Part shown: piece after piece, positions 37,757 to 47,356 of the stretch
Layout: every line of letters begins with the position of its first letter
Position numbering within the stretch: the stretch's first letter is position 1
Source: Shouchella oshimensis
GTDB taxonomy: Bacteria; Bacillota; Bacilli; Bacillales; Bacillaceae_D
Assembly: GCF_002019765.1 (NCBI RefSeq)
Contig: NZ_KV917380.1
Coordinates: forward strand, 2,328,667 to 2,392,666
Reading direction: 5' to 3'
DNA length: 64,000 nt
Notes under the pieces: generated by a model
What the model was told of the DNA's origin: nothing
Database searches by the model: none
The model's input: only the letters and a program-made list of their open reading frames with translations
Program-made: the position numbers and the translations under genes

Positions 37757-38679
37757 GTCGTATCCTCCTCATAAATCCCTCTACTTAAGTATCGATCTGA
37801 GCCATCAGCAAAGATCATCACAATATTTTTCGGAGTTTTCGCTTCTCTCGCCTCTTTTAACGCAGCTTCAAAAACAGCACCTGATGAACTTCCTACTAAA
37901 ATCCCTTCTTGTTTTGCTAATTCACGGACGCGAAGAAATGCTCGGTCATCTGGAATCGTATGAATACGATCAAATAATGCTGGAACCACATAGTGTGGAA
38001 TAAATTCCATCCCAATTCCTTCTGTTCGATGGGGTCCGATTGTGCCGCCATCAAGAATTGATCCCTCTGGCTGAACAACAACTGTATCAATGTCTGGGTT
38101 CTGTTCTTTTAAATATGCTGCTGTTCCTTGAAACGTTCCACATGACCCTGCACCTGCAAGAAAGACGTCAATTTGACCATTTAGTTGAGCATACAATTCT
38201 GGACCAAGTGTTTTATAGTACGTTAACGGGTTTTCTGGATTTTGGAATTGAAGCGGGCAATAGGAATCGCTTATTGTTGCTTCTAATTCTTTCGCTTTTT
38301 TTATAGCTCCTTTTATTCCTTCTTCGCTAGGTGTGTTAATGACAGTTGCACCTAAGCCGCGAATAAGTTGTTGCTTCTCTAGACTAAAGGATGTTGGGAT
38401 GACCGCTATTACATTTACTTCTGTTCCAATTGCTGCTAAAGCTAATGCGATGCCTGTATTCCCTGCAGTTGGTTCAATAATGGTTCCTTTTGGACTAATC
38501 TTCTTGCTCTCCAAAGCAGCATTCAGCAATTGTTTGCCTAAGCGATCTTTAATACTTCCACCAGGATTATAGCTTTCTAATTTAGCAAACAAACGCACGT
38601 TTTGAGGAATAGGAAACGAACGTAATTCAACAATCGGTGTTTTTCCAATAAGTTCGTGAATATGAAAATGAACTTCCAT
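37753..38679 (-). CDS. mccA: Cystathionine beta-synthase-like enzyme (MccA type)
   Basis: A 308-residue fold-type II PLP enzyme of the CysK/CBS group. Lys44 in NPGGSIKDRLGK binds PLP and EPTAGNTGIALA is the substrate loop. In B. subtilis MccA joins O-acetylserine and homocysteine to cystathionine. It lacks the CBS regulatory domain of the eukaryotic enzyme. The gene precedes mccB with overlap. The usual B. subtilis partners (mtnN and the yrrT methyltransferase) are not adjacent here. GAGGTGAG precedes the ATG. Confidence 0.87.
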   Translation of the reverse strand: MEVHFHIHELIGKTPIVELRSFPIPQNVRLFAKLESYNPGGSIKDRLGKQLLNAALESKKISPKGTIIEPTAGNTGIALALAAIGTEVNVIAVIPTSFSLEKQQLIRGLGATVINTPSEEGIKGAIKKAKELEATISDSYCPLQFQNPENPLTYYKTLGPELYAQLNGQIDVFLAGAGSCGTFQGTAAYLKEQNPDIDTVVVQPEGSILDGGTIGPHRTEGIGMEFIPHYVVPALFDRIHTIPDDRAFLRVRELAKQEGILVGSSSGAVFEAALKEAREAKTPKNIVMIFADGSDRYLSRGIYEEDTT

Positions 38680-38781
38680 CCTCTCACCTCATTCGCTCTT
38701 GATACTGTATCGTATGTTGGTTGTCTGTGTATGTGCCTATTTTTTCAATTTAATTCGGTACGTGAAATTATTAATTTCATT

Positions 38782-38812
38782 AAAAAGAACACTTGCCTTC
38801 TAGACAAATGTT
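38782..38812 (-). terminator. Terminator of the first LLM monooxygenase gene
   Basis: AACACTTG (38788-38795) pairs with CAAATGTT (38805-38812), including one G-T; on the minus strand it runs into TTTTT (38782-38786). It abuts the stop codon. Confidence 0.65.
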
Positions 38813-39811
38813 TTACAATGAGACAAGTTGTGGATAAATTTCTGTAAGTAAGCGATAAGAGTGCAGGCGATCTCGAAGCTCTGGAGCGTGTGTTACGACC
38901 ATTAATTCTTCTAATTGTAAGGCCTCTGAAAGTTCATCAAGCTTTGCTTTGACTGTAGTCTTGTCCCCAACAATTGTCGTTGAATCGCTTTTCTCTATTT
39001 GTTCTCGTGTTTTCGTATCTAGCTGGTTTAACAAATAAGCCGCTTCACTTTTAGTTGGAATAGCCCCAATAGGCTGGTTCATTGAGTGAAATGCTTGCCA
39101 TACTCGTACGGAACGATGCAACAATTCGGCTTCTTCTTGGGTATCCGCACATAGAACGGATACGCAAGCAAATGCTTGTCCATCTTCTTTCTTATTCCGA
39201 TAAGCGTTTAACACATGCTTTCCATTTTCATTATTCATAAAATGACCGTAAACATAATTAAGATTATGTTTACTTGCTAAGTGTGCGCTCTTTTCAGACG
39301 TGCCTAGCATAAAGACCTGTGGCTTCTCATAAGGCACAGGTGCTGCTTTTAATGTAGAAAAGCGATGTGCTTCAGGAAAATCACGTCTTAAAAAGTGCAT
39401 TAACGTTTCTGTCTTTTCATCCATTTGATGAACATTTTCAATGAAATTTTCAGACAATGCTTCTGATGCTTCCGCTGATCCACCAGGCGAACGTCCTAGG
39501 CCTAAATCAATTCTGCCTGGAAACAAATTAGCAAGCATATTGAAATTTTCAGCAACTTTATACGGTTTATAATGCGGTAATAATATCGCTCCAGCGCCTA
39601 ATCGGATGGAATAGGTTTTTGCACCGATGTAAGCAATTAAAATCTCAGGCGATGGCGACAGGAGCGCATCTAAATCATGATGTTCAGCGATCCAATAGCG
39701 GTGATAGCCAAGGTTTTCAGCGGCTAATGCTAAATCAGCTGTTTCTTTTAGCGCAATCTCATTAGTTGATTCAGATGAACGTGGTACTTGATCGAGGATA
39801 CTAAGTTTCAT
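38813..39811 (-). CDS. LLM-class flavin-dependent oxidoreductase
   Basis: A 332-residue luciferase-like monooxygenase of the single-subunit TIM-barrel type. Hallmarks are MKLSILDQVP at the start, GYHRYWIAEHHD and [19 protein letters not shown]2 would be used to oxidise an unknown organic substrate. ATG 39811 has AAGG upstream; upstream codons are not supported. It is one of two paralogues here, the other at 41146-42141, flanking the toxin-antitoxin pair. Confidence 0.85.
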   Translation of the reverse strand: MKLSILDQVPRSSESTNEIALKETADLALAAENLGYHRYWIAEHHDLDALLSPSPEILIAYIGAKTYSIRLGAGAILLPHYKPYKVAENFNMLANLFPGRIDLGLGRSPGGSAEASEALSENFIENVHQMDEKTETLMHFLRRDFPEAHRFSTLKAAPVPYEKPQVFMLGTSEKSAHLASKHNLNYVYGHFMNNENGKHVLNAYRNKKEDGQAFACVSVLCADTQEEAELLHRSVRVWQAFHSMNQPIGAIPTKSEAAYLLNQLDTKTREQIEKSDSTTIVGDKTTVKAKLDELSEALQLEELMVVTHAPELRDRLHSYRLLTEIYPQLVSL

Positions 39812-39901
39812 CCAATGGAACCTTCTTTCTAACATAGCTTAGTATATACCGTATCGAAATTAGTCGAATTTAGCAACTAATATCCCCTCACAAACCACAA
39901 T

Positions 39902-40060
39902 TCATACAGAACCTCGGTCTTCTTTTACATCCTTTTTCCATTTATTGAATAATTGGATGGCTTCTTTATTCTTTTTTTGTAAATTCATTGTAAAAGGAGA
40001 CGAGAAAAACGCCGGTAAAATACTCTCTGTTGACTTTTTTGCTGTTTTCTTCACTTGCAT
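39902..40060 (-). CDS. spoIISB: SpoIISB-like antitoxin
   Basis: A 52-codon gene 41 bp downstream of the SpoIISA homologue on the same strand. The product is small, strongly basic and without membrane segments, like the 56-residue B. subtilis SpoIISB. Its middle has SPFT followed by Asn-Lys-rich helix (QKKNKEAIQLFNKWKK), resembling the SPHT...KEN stretch of SpoIISB that wraps the toxin's cytosolic domain. The start is ATG 40060 or, better spaced from GGGTG, GTG 40054 (50 residues). SpoIISB is thought to bind two SpoIISA cytosolic domains and neutralise them. Similarity is short and is judged mostly from position, size, charge and this motif. Confidence 0.7.
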   Translation of the reverse strand: MQVKKTAKKSTESILPAFFSSPFTMNLQKKNKEAIQLFNKWKKDVKEDRGSV

Positions 40061-40101
40061 CACCCACTTAAACAAGTTTGTATACTTTACGATATTCTAC
40101 T

Positions 40102-40863
40102 TTACATCAATTGGTGAGCCTTGTTCTCATCATCTTCATTGAAGGAAAGCAAATCATAAATAGCAACAAGAGAAGCAAATAATAACGCATCGTATTCAAT
40201 AATTCGTTCCTCTGACGACAACTTAATAACATAGTGCTCTCCTTTTAATATAACTGGGATAAAAATTAAACGATCTTTTTCACCGTAATACACATCTTGC
40301 CTTTCAAGCGTTGCACTGACAACCGTTCGATTAGAAAAATGAAACAAAAGGTGATCTTTTTCAGCCTTTGTCATGAAAGGAAAAAGATTCGCTTCAATAT
40401 CGGTTTTCTCTGCGAACTTCATTAAAATTTCTCGCACACCTGTAATATATGCATCATGCCCACCAAAATAGACGTTAATTGTGTCACTTTTTAAAAGGCG
40501 AAAGAAAGCTTTTAATCGTTTTTCCTGTAGCTGCAAGACTTCTTGATTTGTTTCAATCAGTTGTCCCGTATCGATTGTCAATAGATTCGACCCAAATCGT
40601 TGTACGTATGCACTTAAAAAAACAAAAGCGTCAATGACAACAAACAAACAAGCAACGATAAGGTAGTGTAGCCAGTTTTCGAATAAGCTAGTTGGGAATA
40701 ATGTCCAAGATAAAGCTGCACCGACTGTGAATAAGGAGTACCAAATTTTTCGTATAAAAGGAAGTTTTCTTTTTGTTGCATCTTCCCATTTCCAAGAAGC
40801 AAACACGTAAAAAGCTAGTCCACTTACGCTAACCCATACAAGAATTTGATAAAGTAACAGCAT
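40102..40863 (-). CDS. spoIISA: SpoIISA-like membrane toxin
   Basis: A 253-residue protein close to B. subtilis SpoIISA (248 residues). Three membrane segments lie at about 2-24, 38-57 and 65-87 (for example LIVACLFVVIDAFVFLSAYV), with SLFENWLHYLIV before the third. The cytosolic domain (about 95-253) has INVYFGGHDAY, RQDVYYGEKDRLIFIPV and YDALLFASLVAIYDL, each with a close counterpart in SpoIISA, a GAF-like fold. The toxin damages the membrane and kills vegetative or sporulating cells when unopposed. ATG 40863 with AAAGGGGG upstream is the right start; longer reading frames only add unrelated sequence. The antitoxin gene follows. Confidence 0.88.
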   Translation of the reverse strand: MLLLYQILVWVSVSGLAFYVFASWKWEDATKRKLPFIRKIWYSLFTVGAALSWTLFPTSLFENWLHYLIVACLFVVIDAFVFLSAYVQRFGSNLLTIDTGQLIETNQEVLQLQEKRLKAFFRLLKSDTINVYFGGHDAYITGVREILMKFAEKTDIEANLFPFMTKAEKDHLLFHFSNRTVVSATLERQDVYYGEKDRLIFIPVILKGEHYVIKLSSEERIIEYDALLFASLVAIYDLLSFNEDDENKAHQLM

Positions 40864-41083
40864 GCGAACTGCCCCCTTTTCCTTTTTCTGTATGAATATG
40901 TCGCATAAGCAATAAAAAGAGATCTTTTTTGTTGGGAAAATACAAAAAGGCGAACAAATTTTCACAATGCCATCATCTGCTGTAAACGAATCGCTCATAT
41001 ACAATAACCCGATCCGTTTGTCAGCAGCACCCTTATCACTTCTTTTAATACCATTCGTATACTAGAATAAGGCTTTCGGATTC

Positions 41084-41136
41084 AAAAACGCTGTATGAAG
41101 AAAGGTTTAAATGAAAAACGACCTTATCATACAGCG
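41084..41136 (-). terminator. Terminator of the second LLM monooxygenase gene
   Basis: CGCTGTATGA (41089-41098) pairs perfectly with TCATACAGCG (41127-41136); on the minus strand it is followed by TTTTT (41084-41088). Confidence 0.75.
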
Positions 41137-41145
41137 CTAATTTTT

Positions 41146-42141
41146 TTAAAGTGCTTGCCAAGCACTCATTATACGATTGTAAGAATCGATTTGCTTCTCT
41201 TCATCAAAAATAGTCGTTTGTAACATGATTTCATTTACATGCAGTTTCACAGCGAAATCATTAAGCTGTTGGGCGACTTTATTGGCTTCACCAATAAAGG
41301 ATCCACTTAATTGTTCCATCACAAGCTGTTCTTCATGAGGTGTCCAAATATCGTCCATGTTTTCAACTGCAGGTTGTAATGTTCCTCGTTGGTTTCGAAT
41401 CATTGAAAGAAACTGTTGGTAAAGAGAGCTAGCAAGTACGTGGGCTTCTTCCTCAGTCTCGGCAGCGATAGCATTCACGGCTATCATGCTGTACGGTTCA
41501 CTTAACACCGAAGAAGGTTTAAACGTATCATAATAAAGGTTCAATGCTGGTACAATTTGTTTTGGTGAAAAGTGACCAGCAAACGCAAATGGTAAGCCTA
41601 ATTCACCGGCCATTTGCGCACTGTAACCACTTGAGCCAAGAAGCCAAATAGGAACCTCTTCTCCTTCACCTGGTATCGCTCGTACATGAGGTCTTGACGA
41701 TACTGGTTTAAAGTAATGACGTAATTCTTCCACAAGACTAGGAAAATCTTCTGCCTTTTGTCCATGTCGTCTTAATGCTTGCGCTGTTAATTGGTCTGTT
41801 CCTGGTGCTCGGCCAAGCCCTAAATCAATCCGATTTGGATGAAGAGCTGCAAGGGTGCCAAACTGTTCTGCAATAATTAATGGCGCATGGTTTGGTAGCA
41901 TTATGCCTCCTGAACCGACACGGATCTGTGTTGTTTCCTGAGCAAGTTGTCCAATTAATACAGCTGTTGCTGAGCTTGCAACACCTTCCATATTATGATG
42001 TTCAGCAACCCAAAAACGATGATAGCCAAATGATTCAACAGCTTTTGCGCTACGAATTGTATGTTGTAATGCTTCTCTTACTGTTTTTCCTTTTCGAACT
42101 GGTGCTAAATTTAATGCTGAAAGTTTGATTTGCTTTGTCAT
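41146..42141 (-). CDS. LLM-class flavin-dependent oxidoreductase (second paralogue)
   Basis: A 331-residue luciferase-like monooxygenase. Motifs correspond to the paralogue at 38813-39811: [24 protein letters not shown] and [13 protein letters not shown]. The two clearly belong to the same subfamily but differ along their length, so they are old duplicates. AAAGGTGG precedes the ATG. Substrate unknown. It is divergent from the Eis-like acetyltransferase. Confidence 0.86.
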   Translation of the reverse strand: MTKQIKLSALNLAPVRKGKTVREALQHTIRSAKAVESFGYHRFWVAEHHNMEGVASSATAVLIGQLAQETTQIRVGSGGIMLPNHAPLIIAEQFGTLAALHPNRIDLGLGRAPGTDQLTAQALRRHGQKAEDFPSLVEELRHYFKPVSSRPHVRAIPGEGEEVPIWLLGSSGYSAQMAGELGLPFAFAGHFSPKQIVPALNLYYDTFKPSSVLSEPYSMIAVNAIAAETEEEAHVLASSLYQQFLSMIRNQRGTLQPAVENMDDIWTPHEEQLVMEQLSGSFIGEANKVAQQLNDFAVKLHVNEIMLQTTIFDEEKQIDSYNRIMSAWQAL

Positions 42142-42277
42142 TCTAAAGCCACCTTTCTTACTTTCGTTAGTGTAGCGATTCTTTCCACTTGTTTCAAATC
42201 AAACGATTTGACTGTTTGCATTGATTTTACTAGAATGAATGATAATCAGTCATTTTAATGAAAGAGGTCGAAATCAC

Positions 42278-43486
42278 ATGAGTCAGAATCGAAAAGATGA
42301 CTTAGAACTGAAGGTTGTTACAAAAGAACATACGCAAGATTCTCTTGATTTGTTGAACTACGTGTTTCAAGTAACGAATCAAGACGTTTCCCAAATTGGC
42401 GAGTCGCAAATGGCTCTCTGGAAAAAACCAATCTTTGAACAAAGTTCGATTTTAGGATGGTTTTCTAAAAACAAGTTGATTTCACAAATGGTTGTGTACC
42501 CTTTTTCAGTTAACATTCACGGTCGTGCCTATAAAATGGGTGGTGTGACCGGAGTTGGAACGTATCCTGAATATGCAGGACTTGGACTCATGAATGATTT
42601 AATGAAAGAAAGCTTAACGTTAATGCGGGAAAAAGGACAAACTATCTCTTATTTGTTCCCCTACTCGATCCCTTATTATCGAAAAAAAGGCTGGGAAATT
42701 ATATCGGATGTCATTACCTACACAGTGCGTGATACACAAATTCCGAAGCCTTATGATGTACCTGGACGTATTGAGCGAGTTTCATTTCATGATAAAGATA
42801 TTCGTAAAGCTTACGAACAATTTTCAAAAAAAGAAAATGGAGCTATGATTCGTAATGAGCTTGCTTGGGATGAACATTTCAAGTGGGAACGAGATGATCT
42901 AATCGCTTGTGTTTACTACGATGCAAAAGAACAGCCAACAGGTTATATGTACTATAAGGTCGAAAATGAAACCTTTTTCGTTCAAGAAATGATTTTTAAC
43001 AATGAAGAAGCTCGTCGTGGACTATGGAACTTTATTGGTGCTCATTTTTCGATGGTTTATTATGTAAAAGGAAAGATTTTTGCCAATGAACCACTCTCAT
43101 TCTTTCTTGAAGACGGAGAAATTGAAGAAAAAATCTCTCCCTATTATATGGCGCGAATTGTTGATGTTGAAGAATTTTTACGTGGTTTTCCCTTTACTTC
43201 TTATGCAAAGCAAGCGATTGTTTTAAAGGTTAACGATCCTATGCTTGAATGGAATCAAGACGTATTTAAACTGACGTTTGAAAATGGTCAAAAAGTGGAA
43301 CGAGTGAGTGAGGATACACCTGTTGATGCATCTCTTGATATTCAGACCCTCGTCACCCTTTTGCTTAACTACAAGCGAGCGAAAGACTTGAAAGAAATCG
43401 GGCGTATCGAAGCAACGAATGCAACAATTAGTTATTTAGAAGAGTTAATTCCAGACAATCAACCTTGGTTCTCTGACTATTTTTAA
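42278..43486 (+). CDS. Eis-like GNAT N-acetyltransferase
   Basis: A 402-residue protein of the Eis family: N-terminal GNAT domain (about 10-160) with the acetyl-CoA site MGGVTGVGTYPEYAGLGLMN, a second degenerate GNAT repeat, and a C-terminal sterol-carrier-like domain (about 300-402, DASLDIQTLVTLLLNYKRA). The terminal carboxylate of Eis proteins is catalytic; here the chain ends SDYF. Mycobacterial Eis acetylates aminoglycosides, but Bacillus relatives have mostly unknown substrates, and I do not infer resistance. ATG 42278 is preferred with AAAGAGG upstream. Confidence 0.82.
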   Translation: MSQNRKDDLELKVVTKEHTQDSLDLLNYVFQVTNQDVSQIGESQMALWKKPIFEQSSILGWFSKNKLISQMVVYPFSVNIHGRAYKMGGVTGVGTYPEYAGLGLMNDLMKESLTLMREKGQTISYLFPYSIPYYRKKGWEIISDVITYTVRDTQIPKPYDVPGRIERVSFHDKDIRKAYEQFSKKENGAMIRNELAWDEHFKWERDDLIACVYYDAKEQPTGYMYYKVENETFFVQEMIFNNEEARRGLWNFIGAHFSMVYYVKGKIFANEPLSFFLEDGEIEEKISPYYMARIVDVEEFLRGFPFTSYAKQAIVLKVNDPMLEWNQDVFKLTFENGQKVERVSEDTPVDASLDIQTLVTLLLNYKRAKDLKEIGRIEATNATISYLEELIPDNQPWFSDYF

Positions 43487-43562
43487 TCAATGATTGACAC
43501 GAATATGATCGAATGATAAAGTATATTTACTGATCATATTTGACCTAAAAAGTCGATAATGG

Positions 43563-43591
43563 TTGAACAATATCGTTTGATCAGTTATAAT
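43563..43591 (+). promoter_or_regulatory. Sigma-A promoter upstream of clpE
   Basis: -35 TTGAAC (43563-43568), 17 bp, -10 TATAAT (43586-43591). A reversed CtsR heptad TTTGACC (43539-43545) lies just upstream. A hairpin AAACAGCT/AGCTGTTT (43603-43610 with 43624-43631) occupies the start of the leader. Confidence 0.75.
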
Positions 43592-43645
43592 AAGTCTATA
43601 TAAAACAGCTACTCCTTTGCGATAGCTGTTTCTTATACACCAAAT

Positions 43646-43662
43646 GGTCAAATATAGTCAAA
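43646..43662 (+). promoter_or_regulatory. CtsR operator upstream of clpE
   Basis: GGTCAAA-TAT-AGTCAAA is a perfect match to the CtsR heptad direct repeat (RGTCAAA-NAN-RGTCAAA). It lies 32 bp before the ATG and downstream of the promoter at 43563-43591, so bound CtsR would block the transcript's path or a second promoter. Confidence 0.88.
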
Positions 43663-43694
43663 GTCAAAAATATTAAAAATGGGGGTAATGGAAG

Positions 43695-45806
43695 ATGAAA
43701 TGTCAACACTGTCAAACAAATGATGCCACAGTATCATTAAATCTTGTTGTAAATCAACACAAAAAACAGATGATCTTATGTGAAACGTGTTTACAAGAGT
43801 TACGACAAGTACATGGTCAGGCTGCCCCAACGCAATCCTTTTTTCAATCATTTATGGACGGGCAAGAACAACAGCCTCATCATACACAAATAAAAGAACA
43901 ACAACATGAGAAAGATAGCTTTTTAACTCAATTTGGACACAACCTAACCTATGAAGCAGAGAACGGAAACATTGACCCTGTTATCGGGCGGGACCAAGAA
44001 GTAGAACGAGTCATTCAAGTTCTCAGTCGCCGAACTAAAAACAATCCAGTACTAATCGGTGAAGCCGGTGTTGGGAAAACAGCAATTGCTGAAGGCTTAG
44101 CACTACGAATCTCAAAAGGAAATGCACCTGCCAAATTGCTAAATAAACAAATCTTTTCTTTAGATTTTGCTTCTCTCGTTGCTGGAACAAGCTATCGAGG
44201 TCAATTTGAAGAACGCATGCAGCAATTAATTGATGAAGTATCTCAACGTGAAGAGATCATTCTATTTATTGATGAGCTTCATATGCTTGTTGGTGCTGGT
44301 GCTTCTGGTGAAGGAAATATGGATGCAAGCAACCTATTAAAACCAGCACTTGCACGTGGGCAAATGCAGTTAATCGGTGCTACAACATTAAATGAATACC
44401 GTAAGATTGAAAAGGATGCCGCCCTTGAACGTCGCTTCCAACCAGTAACTGTTAAAGAGCCGACAGAAGAGCAAGCATACGAGATTTTAAAAGGCTTGAA
44501 ATCAGTCTACGAAGCGTATCATGGTGTAGCCTATTCAGACGAGGTATTACGTGCAACAGTAAGTCTTTCAAACCGCTATATTCAAGATCGTTTCTTGCCG
44601 GATAAAGCAATTGACTTACTTGATGAAGTTGGATCTCGCTTGTCCCTTTCTATTGAACATGAAGATAAAGCGTCACTTGAAAAGCGCTTAAATGATGTTC
44701 GCACACGTAAACACGCCGCTACTAAAAATGAACAATACGAACAAGCAGCTACGTTACGTGATGAGGAAAATGCCATTAAAGAGAAATTGAAAGAAACGGA
44801 ATCAAACTTAACACCGATTAGCGTTAAAATCGAAGACATTCAAGCATTAATTGAAAAACAAACAGGTATCCCTGTTCAGAAACTCCAAAAAGATGAGCAG
44901 CAAAAAATGCGTGATTTAACAAGCCGTCTCGCTAGTAAAGTCATTGGACAGGAAGATGCAGTTTCAAAAACAGCGAAAGCGGTCAAACGTAGTCGCGCTG
45001 GTTTGAAGCAAGGCAATCGCCCTATTAGCTTTCTCTTCGTTGGACCTACTGGAGTTGGTAAAACCGAGTTAACGAAGCAATTAGCCGAAGAAGTATATGG
45101 AAATAAAGAAAATATGATTCGCCTTGATATGAGTGAGTTTATGGAAAAACACGCAGTCTCTAAATTAATCGGCTCACCTCCAGGTTATGTAGGACATGAA
45201 GAAGGTGGTCAATTAACGGAGCAAGTTCGCCGCAATCCGTACAGTATCATCTTGTTAGACGAAATTGAAAAGGCCCATCCTGATGTGCAACATATGTTCT
45301 TGCAAATTATGGAGGATGGTCGTTTAACAGACAGTCAAGGTCGAGTCGTTTCGTTTAAAGATACTATGGTCATTATGACATCCAATGCAGGCGTTGGGTC
45401 CCCTTCTCGTTCACTTGGCTTTAACGCTGAACAAAGTAAAACGATTGGCATTCTTGAGAGTCTGCATGACTACTTTAAGCCAGAATTCCTAAACCGTTTT
45501 GATGCATTGATTGAGTTTAATCAACTAACAGAAAACGATTTAATTCAAATTGTTGATGTCATGTTAGATGACCTTCGTAGTCGCTTAGATGAGCTAAACA
45601 TGACGATTCATGTAAGTGATGACGCAAAACGAGAACTAGCGAAAAAAGGCTATCACCCTTCTTTTGGCGCAAGACCATTACGCCGCGTTATTCAGGATAC
45701 AATTGAAGACGATATTACCGAACTTCTTATTGAAGATGGCGACATTACGCATATAGACGTGATACTGAAAGAAGGAATGTTACAAGTAAATGCTACACAT
45801 GAATAA
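43695..45806 (+). CDS. clpE: ClpE, Hsp100 ATPase of the Clp protease
   Basis: A 703-residue AAA+ unfoldase. The N-terminal zinc finger that distinguishes ClpE from ClpC is intact: Cys3/Cys6 and Cys29/Cys32 (MKCQHCQ and LCETCLQEL). Two AAA+ modules follow, with Walker A motifs GEAGVGKT and GPTGVGKTE and Walker B regions LFIDELH and [10 protein letters not shown], separated by a UVR-like coiled segment ([20 protein letters not shown]). With ClpP it degrades aggregated proteins under heat or oxidative stress. CtsR control is shown by the upstream operator. Confidence 0.95.
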   Translation: MKCQHCQTNDATVSLNLVVNQHKKQMILCETCLQELRQVHGQAAPTQSFFQSFMDGQEQQPHHTQIKEQQHEKDSFLTQFGHNLTYEAENGNIDPVIGRDQEVERVIQVLSRRTKNNPVLIGEAGVGKTAIAEGLALRISKGNAPAKLLNKQIFSLDFASLVAGTSYRGQFEERMQQLIDEVSQREEIILFIDELHMLVGAGASGEGNMDASNLLKPALARGQMQLIGATTLNEYRKIEKDAALERRFQPVTVKEPTEEQAYEILKGLKSVYEAYHGVAYSDEVLRATVSLSNRYIQDRFLPDKAIDLLDEVGSRLSLSIEHEDKASLEKRLNDVRTRKHAATKNEQYEQAATLRDEENAIKEKLKETESNLTPISVKIEDIQALIEKQTGIPVQKLQKDEQQKMRDLTSRLASKVIGQEDAVSKTAKAVKRSRAGLKQGNRPISFLFVGPTGVGKTELTKQLAEEVYGNKENMIRLDMSEFMEKHAVSKLIGSPPGYVGHEEGGQLTEQVRRNPYSIILLDEIEKAHPDVQHMFLQIMEDGRLTDSQGRVVSFKDTMVIMTSNAGVGSPSRSLGFNAEQSKTIGILESLHDYFKPEFLNRFDALIEFNQLTENDLIQIVDVMLDDLRSRLDELNMTIHVSDDAKRELAKKGYHPSFGARPLRRVIQDTIEDDITELLIEDGDITHIDVILKEGMLQVNATHE

Positions 45807-45830
45807 ACTCTGGGGAATTCCCCAGAGTTT
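45805..45830. terminator. Bidirectional terminator clpE / yheC
   Basis: Perfect 11-bp stem AAACTCTGGGG (45805-45815) with CCCCAGAGTTT (45820-45830), four-base loop, between the convergent genes. Confidence 0.85.
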
Positions 45831-45837
45831 ATTTTGC

Positions 45838-47175
45838 TTAAAACCCTTCCATTTTTGCGGCATACTTAAACGGTGACCATGCAACTCGATAATAAGCATC
45901 TTCATCAAACAGTTTAAGCCCTTTGTATCCTGGCCGAAAGTTGACCTCGATAAGAACAAAACGCTTTTGCTTTACATCAAAAGCAAGGTCAATTCCTAAT
46001 TCAGCAAAATGATCATTCCGATAAATCGATTCAATCTTATCCGCTATTTCTATACACAATTGTTCAATTTCTGCTTCCATTGCTTTTGTGTGTCCACCAA
46101 AAATGTCGCTAAGCGGAAGAACTCTCCCCCCTTTTGAAAAATTGGTAATAAGCTGCTTCGCTTGAGCTTGTCGACACTCAATTCCATTCACTTGCCAATT
46201 AGCCGTTTCTTTTTGTAAAAATACCCTGACATCAAATGGTCGTGACTCCCATCTCTTTAAAGCAATCCATTCCTGTATGATATAGTCTTTTGAACGTAAT
46301 TTGCGCTTATGAAAAAATCGTATTAGTGCTTTTTTGGTTAGCTTTCGTTTAATTGCTTGATCGGTCTTGGCGTAATCATAAACGAGATACTGGTTCCCCT
46401 GTTTTAATTTCGAAATCATATAAATACCCCGACCTTGGGAATTTAAAATTGGCTTTAATACAAATTTCGGCTTTTCCTGTAACCAACGTTCTAACTGATC
46501 TTCCTTTGTCCACTTTTCTGTCTTAGGCAAAACACGCTTTAACGTGCTATCTTCATTAAAGTGGGCATGAAGTTCCCATTTATCTGGTCGATTTGAATTA
46601 AAGATCGTTCCACCTTTTTGTCTTATAGTCTCTTTGAATGAATGAAATTCCTCTTGTCGCAAATGACGTCTATAAATAATCTTAGGAATTGGTACTACTT
46701 CTTCTTTCCATTTTTTTGTTTCTACACAGTACGTTAGTGCCTTTGTTTTCGCTTGTTCTAGGTTGACCCATTTGATTGAAAAAGCAGCTACTCTTACGCC
46801 GAGTTGAGTTTGTAATTTCATTCTTTCTTCATAATGTTCTTTCATGAATGCAGCGGTATAATTCAATGGTTGATCGCCTAGTAATAATCCAATATAGGGA
46901 CCAATGGTTAGTTCGCCCTGCTTCACCCTCACTTGATAACGCTCTTTTTTATGAAGAGCTAATTCTTTTTGTACATTTTTATGAACGTAGATGGAAGGCG
47001 AATCATTTTCTCTCTCATCAAAATAAGAGATTGTGAGATTACGAGACGCGAGTCCATATGTTAGCTGTACTTGGTTATGACTGAACCATTTTTTCAAAAA
47101 AGACGGTACTAGAATCGTTTCTTCCTTTTGTTTTATTTTTGAACGAAACACCACAGAGAATGTGGTTGACATCAT
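45838..47175 (-). CDS. YheC/YheD-type endospore coat-associated ATP-grasp protein
   Basis: A 445-residue protein of the YheC/YheD family found in spore formers. The N-terminal ~180 residues form the family-specific domain; the ATP-grasp part (about 200-440) has FVLKPILNSQGRGIYMIS and the metal-binding end ELGIDLAFDVKQKRFVLIEV with NFRPGYKG. B. subtilis homologues associate with the spore coat; the ligation substrate is unknown. ATG 47175 (or 47172) is chosen because GGAGGTG precedes it at proper spacing. Confidence 0.85.
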   Translation of the reverse strand: MMSTTFSVVFRSKIKQKEETILVPSFLKKWFSHNQVQLTYGLASRNLTISYFDERENDSPSIYVHKNVQKELALHKKERYQVRVKQGELTIGPYIGLLLGDQPLNYTAAFMKEHYEERMKLQTQLGVRVAAFSIKWVNLEQAKTKALTYCVETKKWKEEVVPIPKIIYRRHLRQEEFHSFKETIRQKGGTIFNSNRPDKWELHAHFNEDSTLKRVLPKTEKWTKEDQLERWLQEKPKFVLKPILNSQGRGIYMISKLKQGNQYLVYDYAKTDQAIKRKLTKKALIRFFHKRKLRSKDYIIQEWIALKRWESRPFDVRVFLQKETANWQVNGIECRQAQAKQLITNFSKGGRVLPLSDIFGGHTKAMEAEIEQLCIEIADKIESIYRNDHFAELGIDLAFDVKQKRFVLIEVNFRPGYKGLKLFDEDAYYRVAWSPFKYAAKMEGF

Positions 47176-47356
47176 TTCTTCACCTCCATACATTCTATGT
47201 AACTACTCTATGTGAGGTGGATAGAATTCGATTAGACGTAAGGAGCGCAGGAAACGCACATATTTAACGTTCTCCGCTAATTACTACTGTTCAATTGAAT
47301 AGGATTTTGATACGTTTAACTAGAGTTATACATTTTGTGAACAAGGACGTGAATAG

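Noticed and set aside
39945-40142. Plus-strand frame over the spoIISA/spoIISB junction
   Set aside because: Opposite strand to two better-supported genes, Phe/Lys-rich, with no ribosome binding site.
42278-43486. Eis-like protein as aminoglycoside resistance determinant
   Set aside because: Family membership alone does not support a resistance role; Bacillus relatives are mostly uncharacterised.
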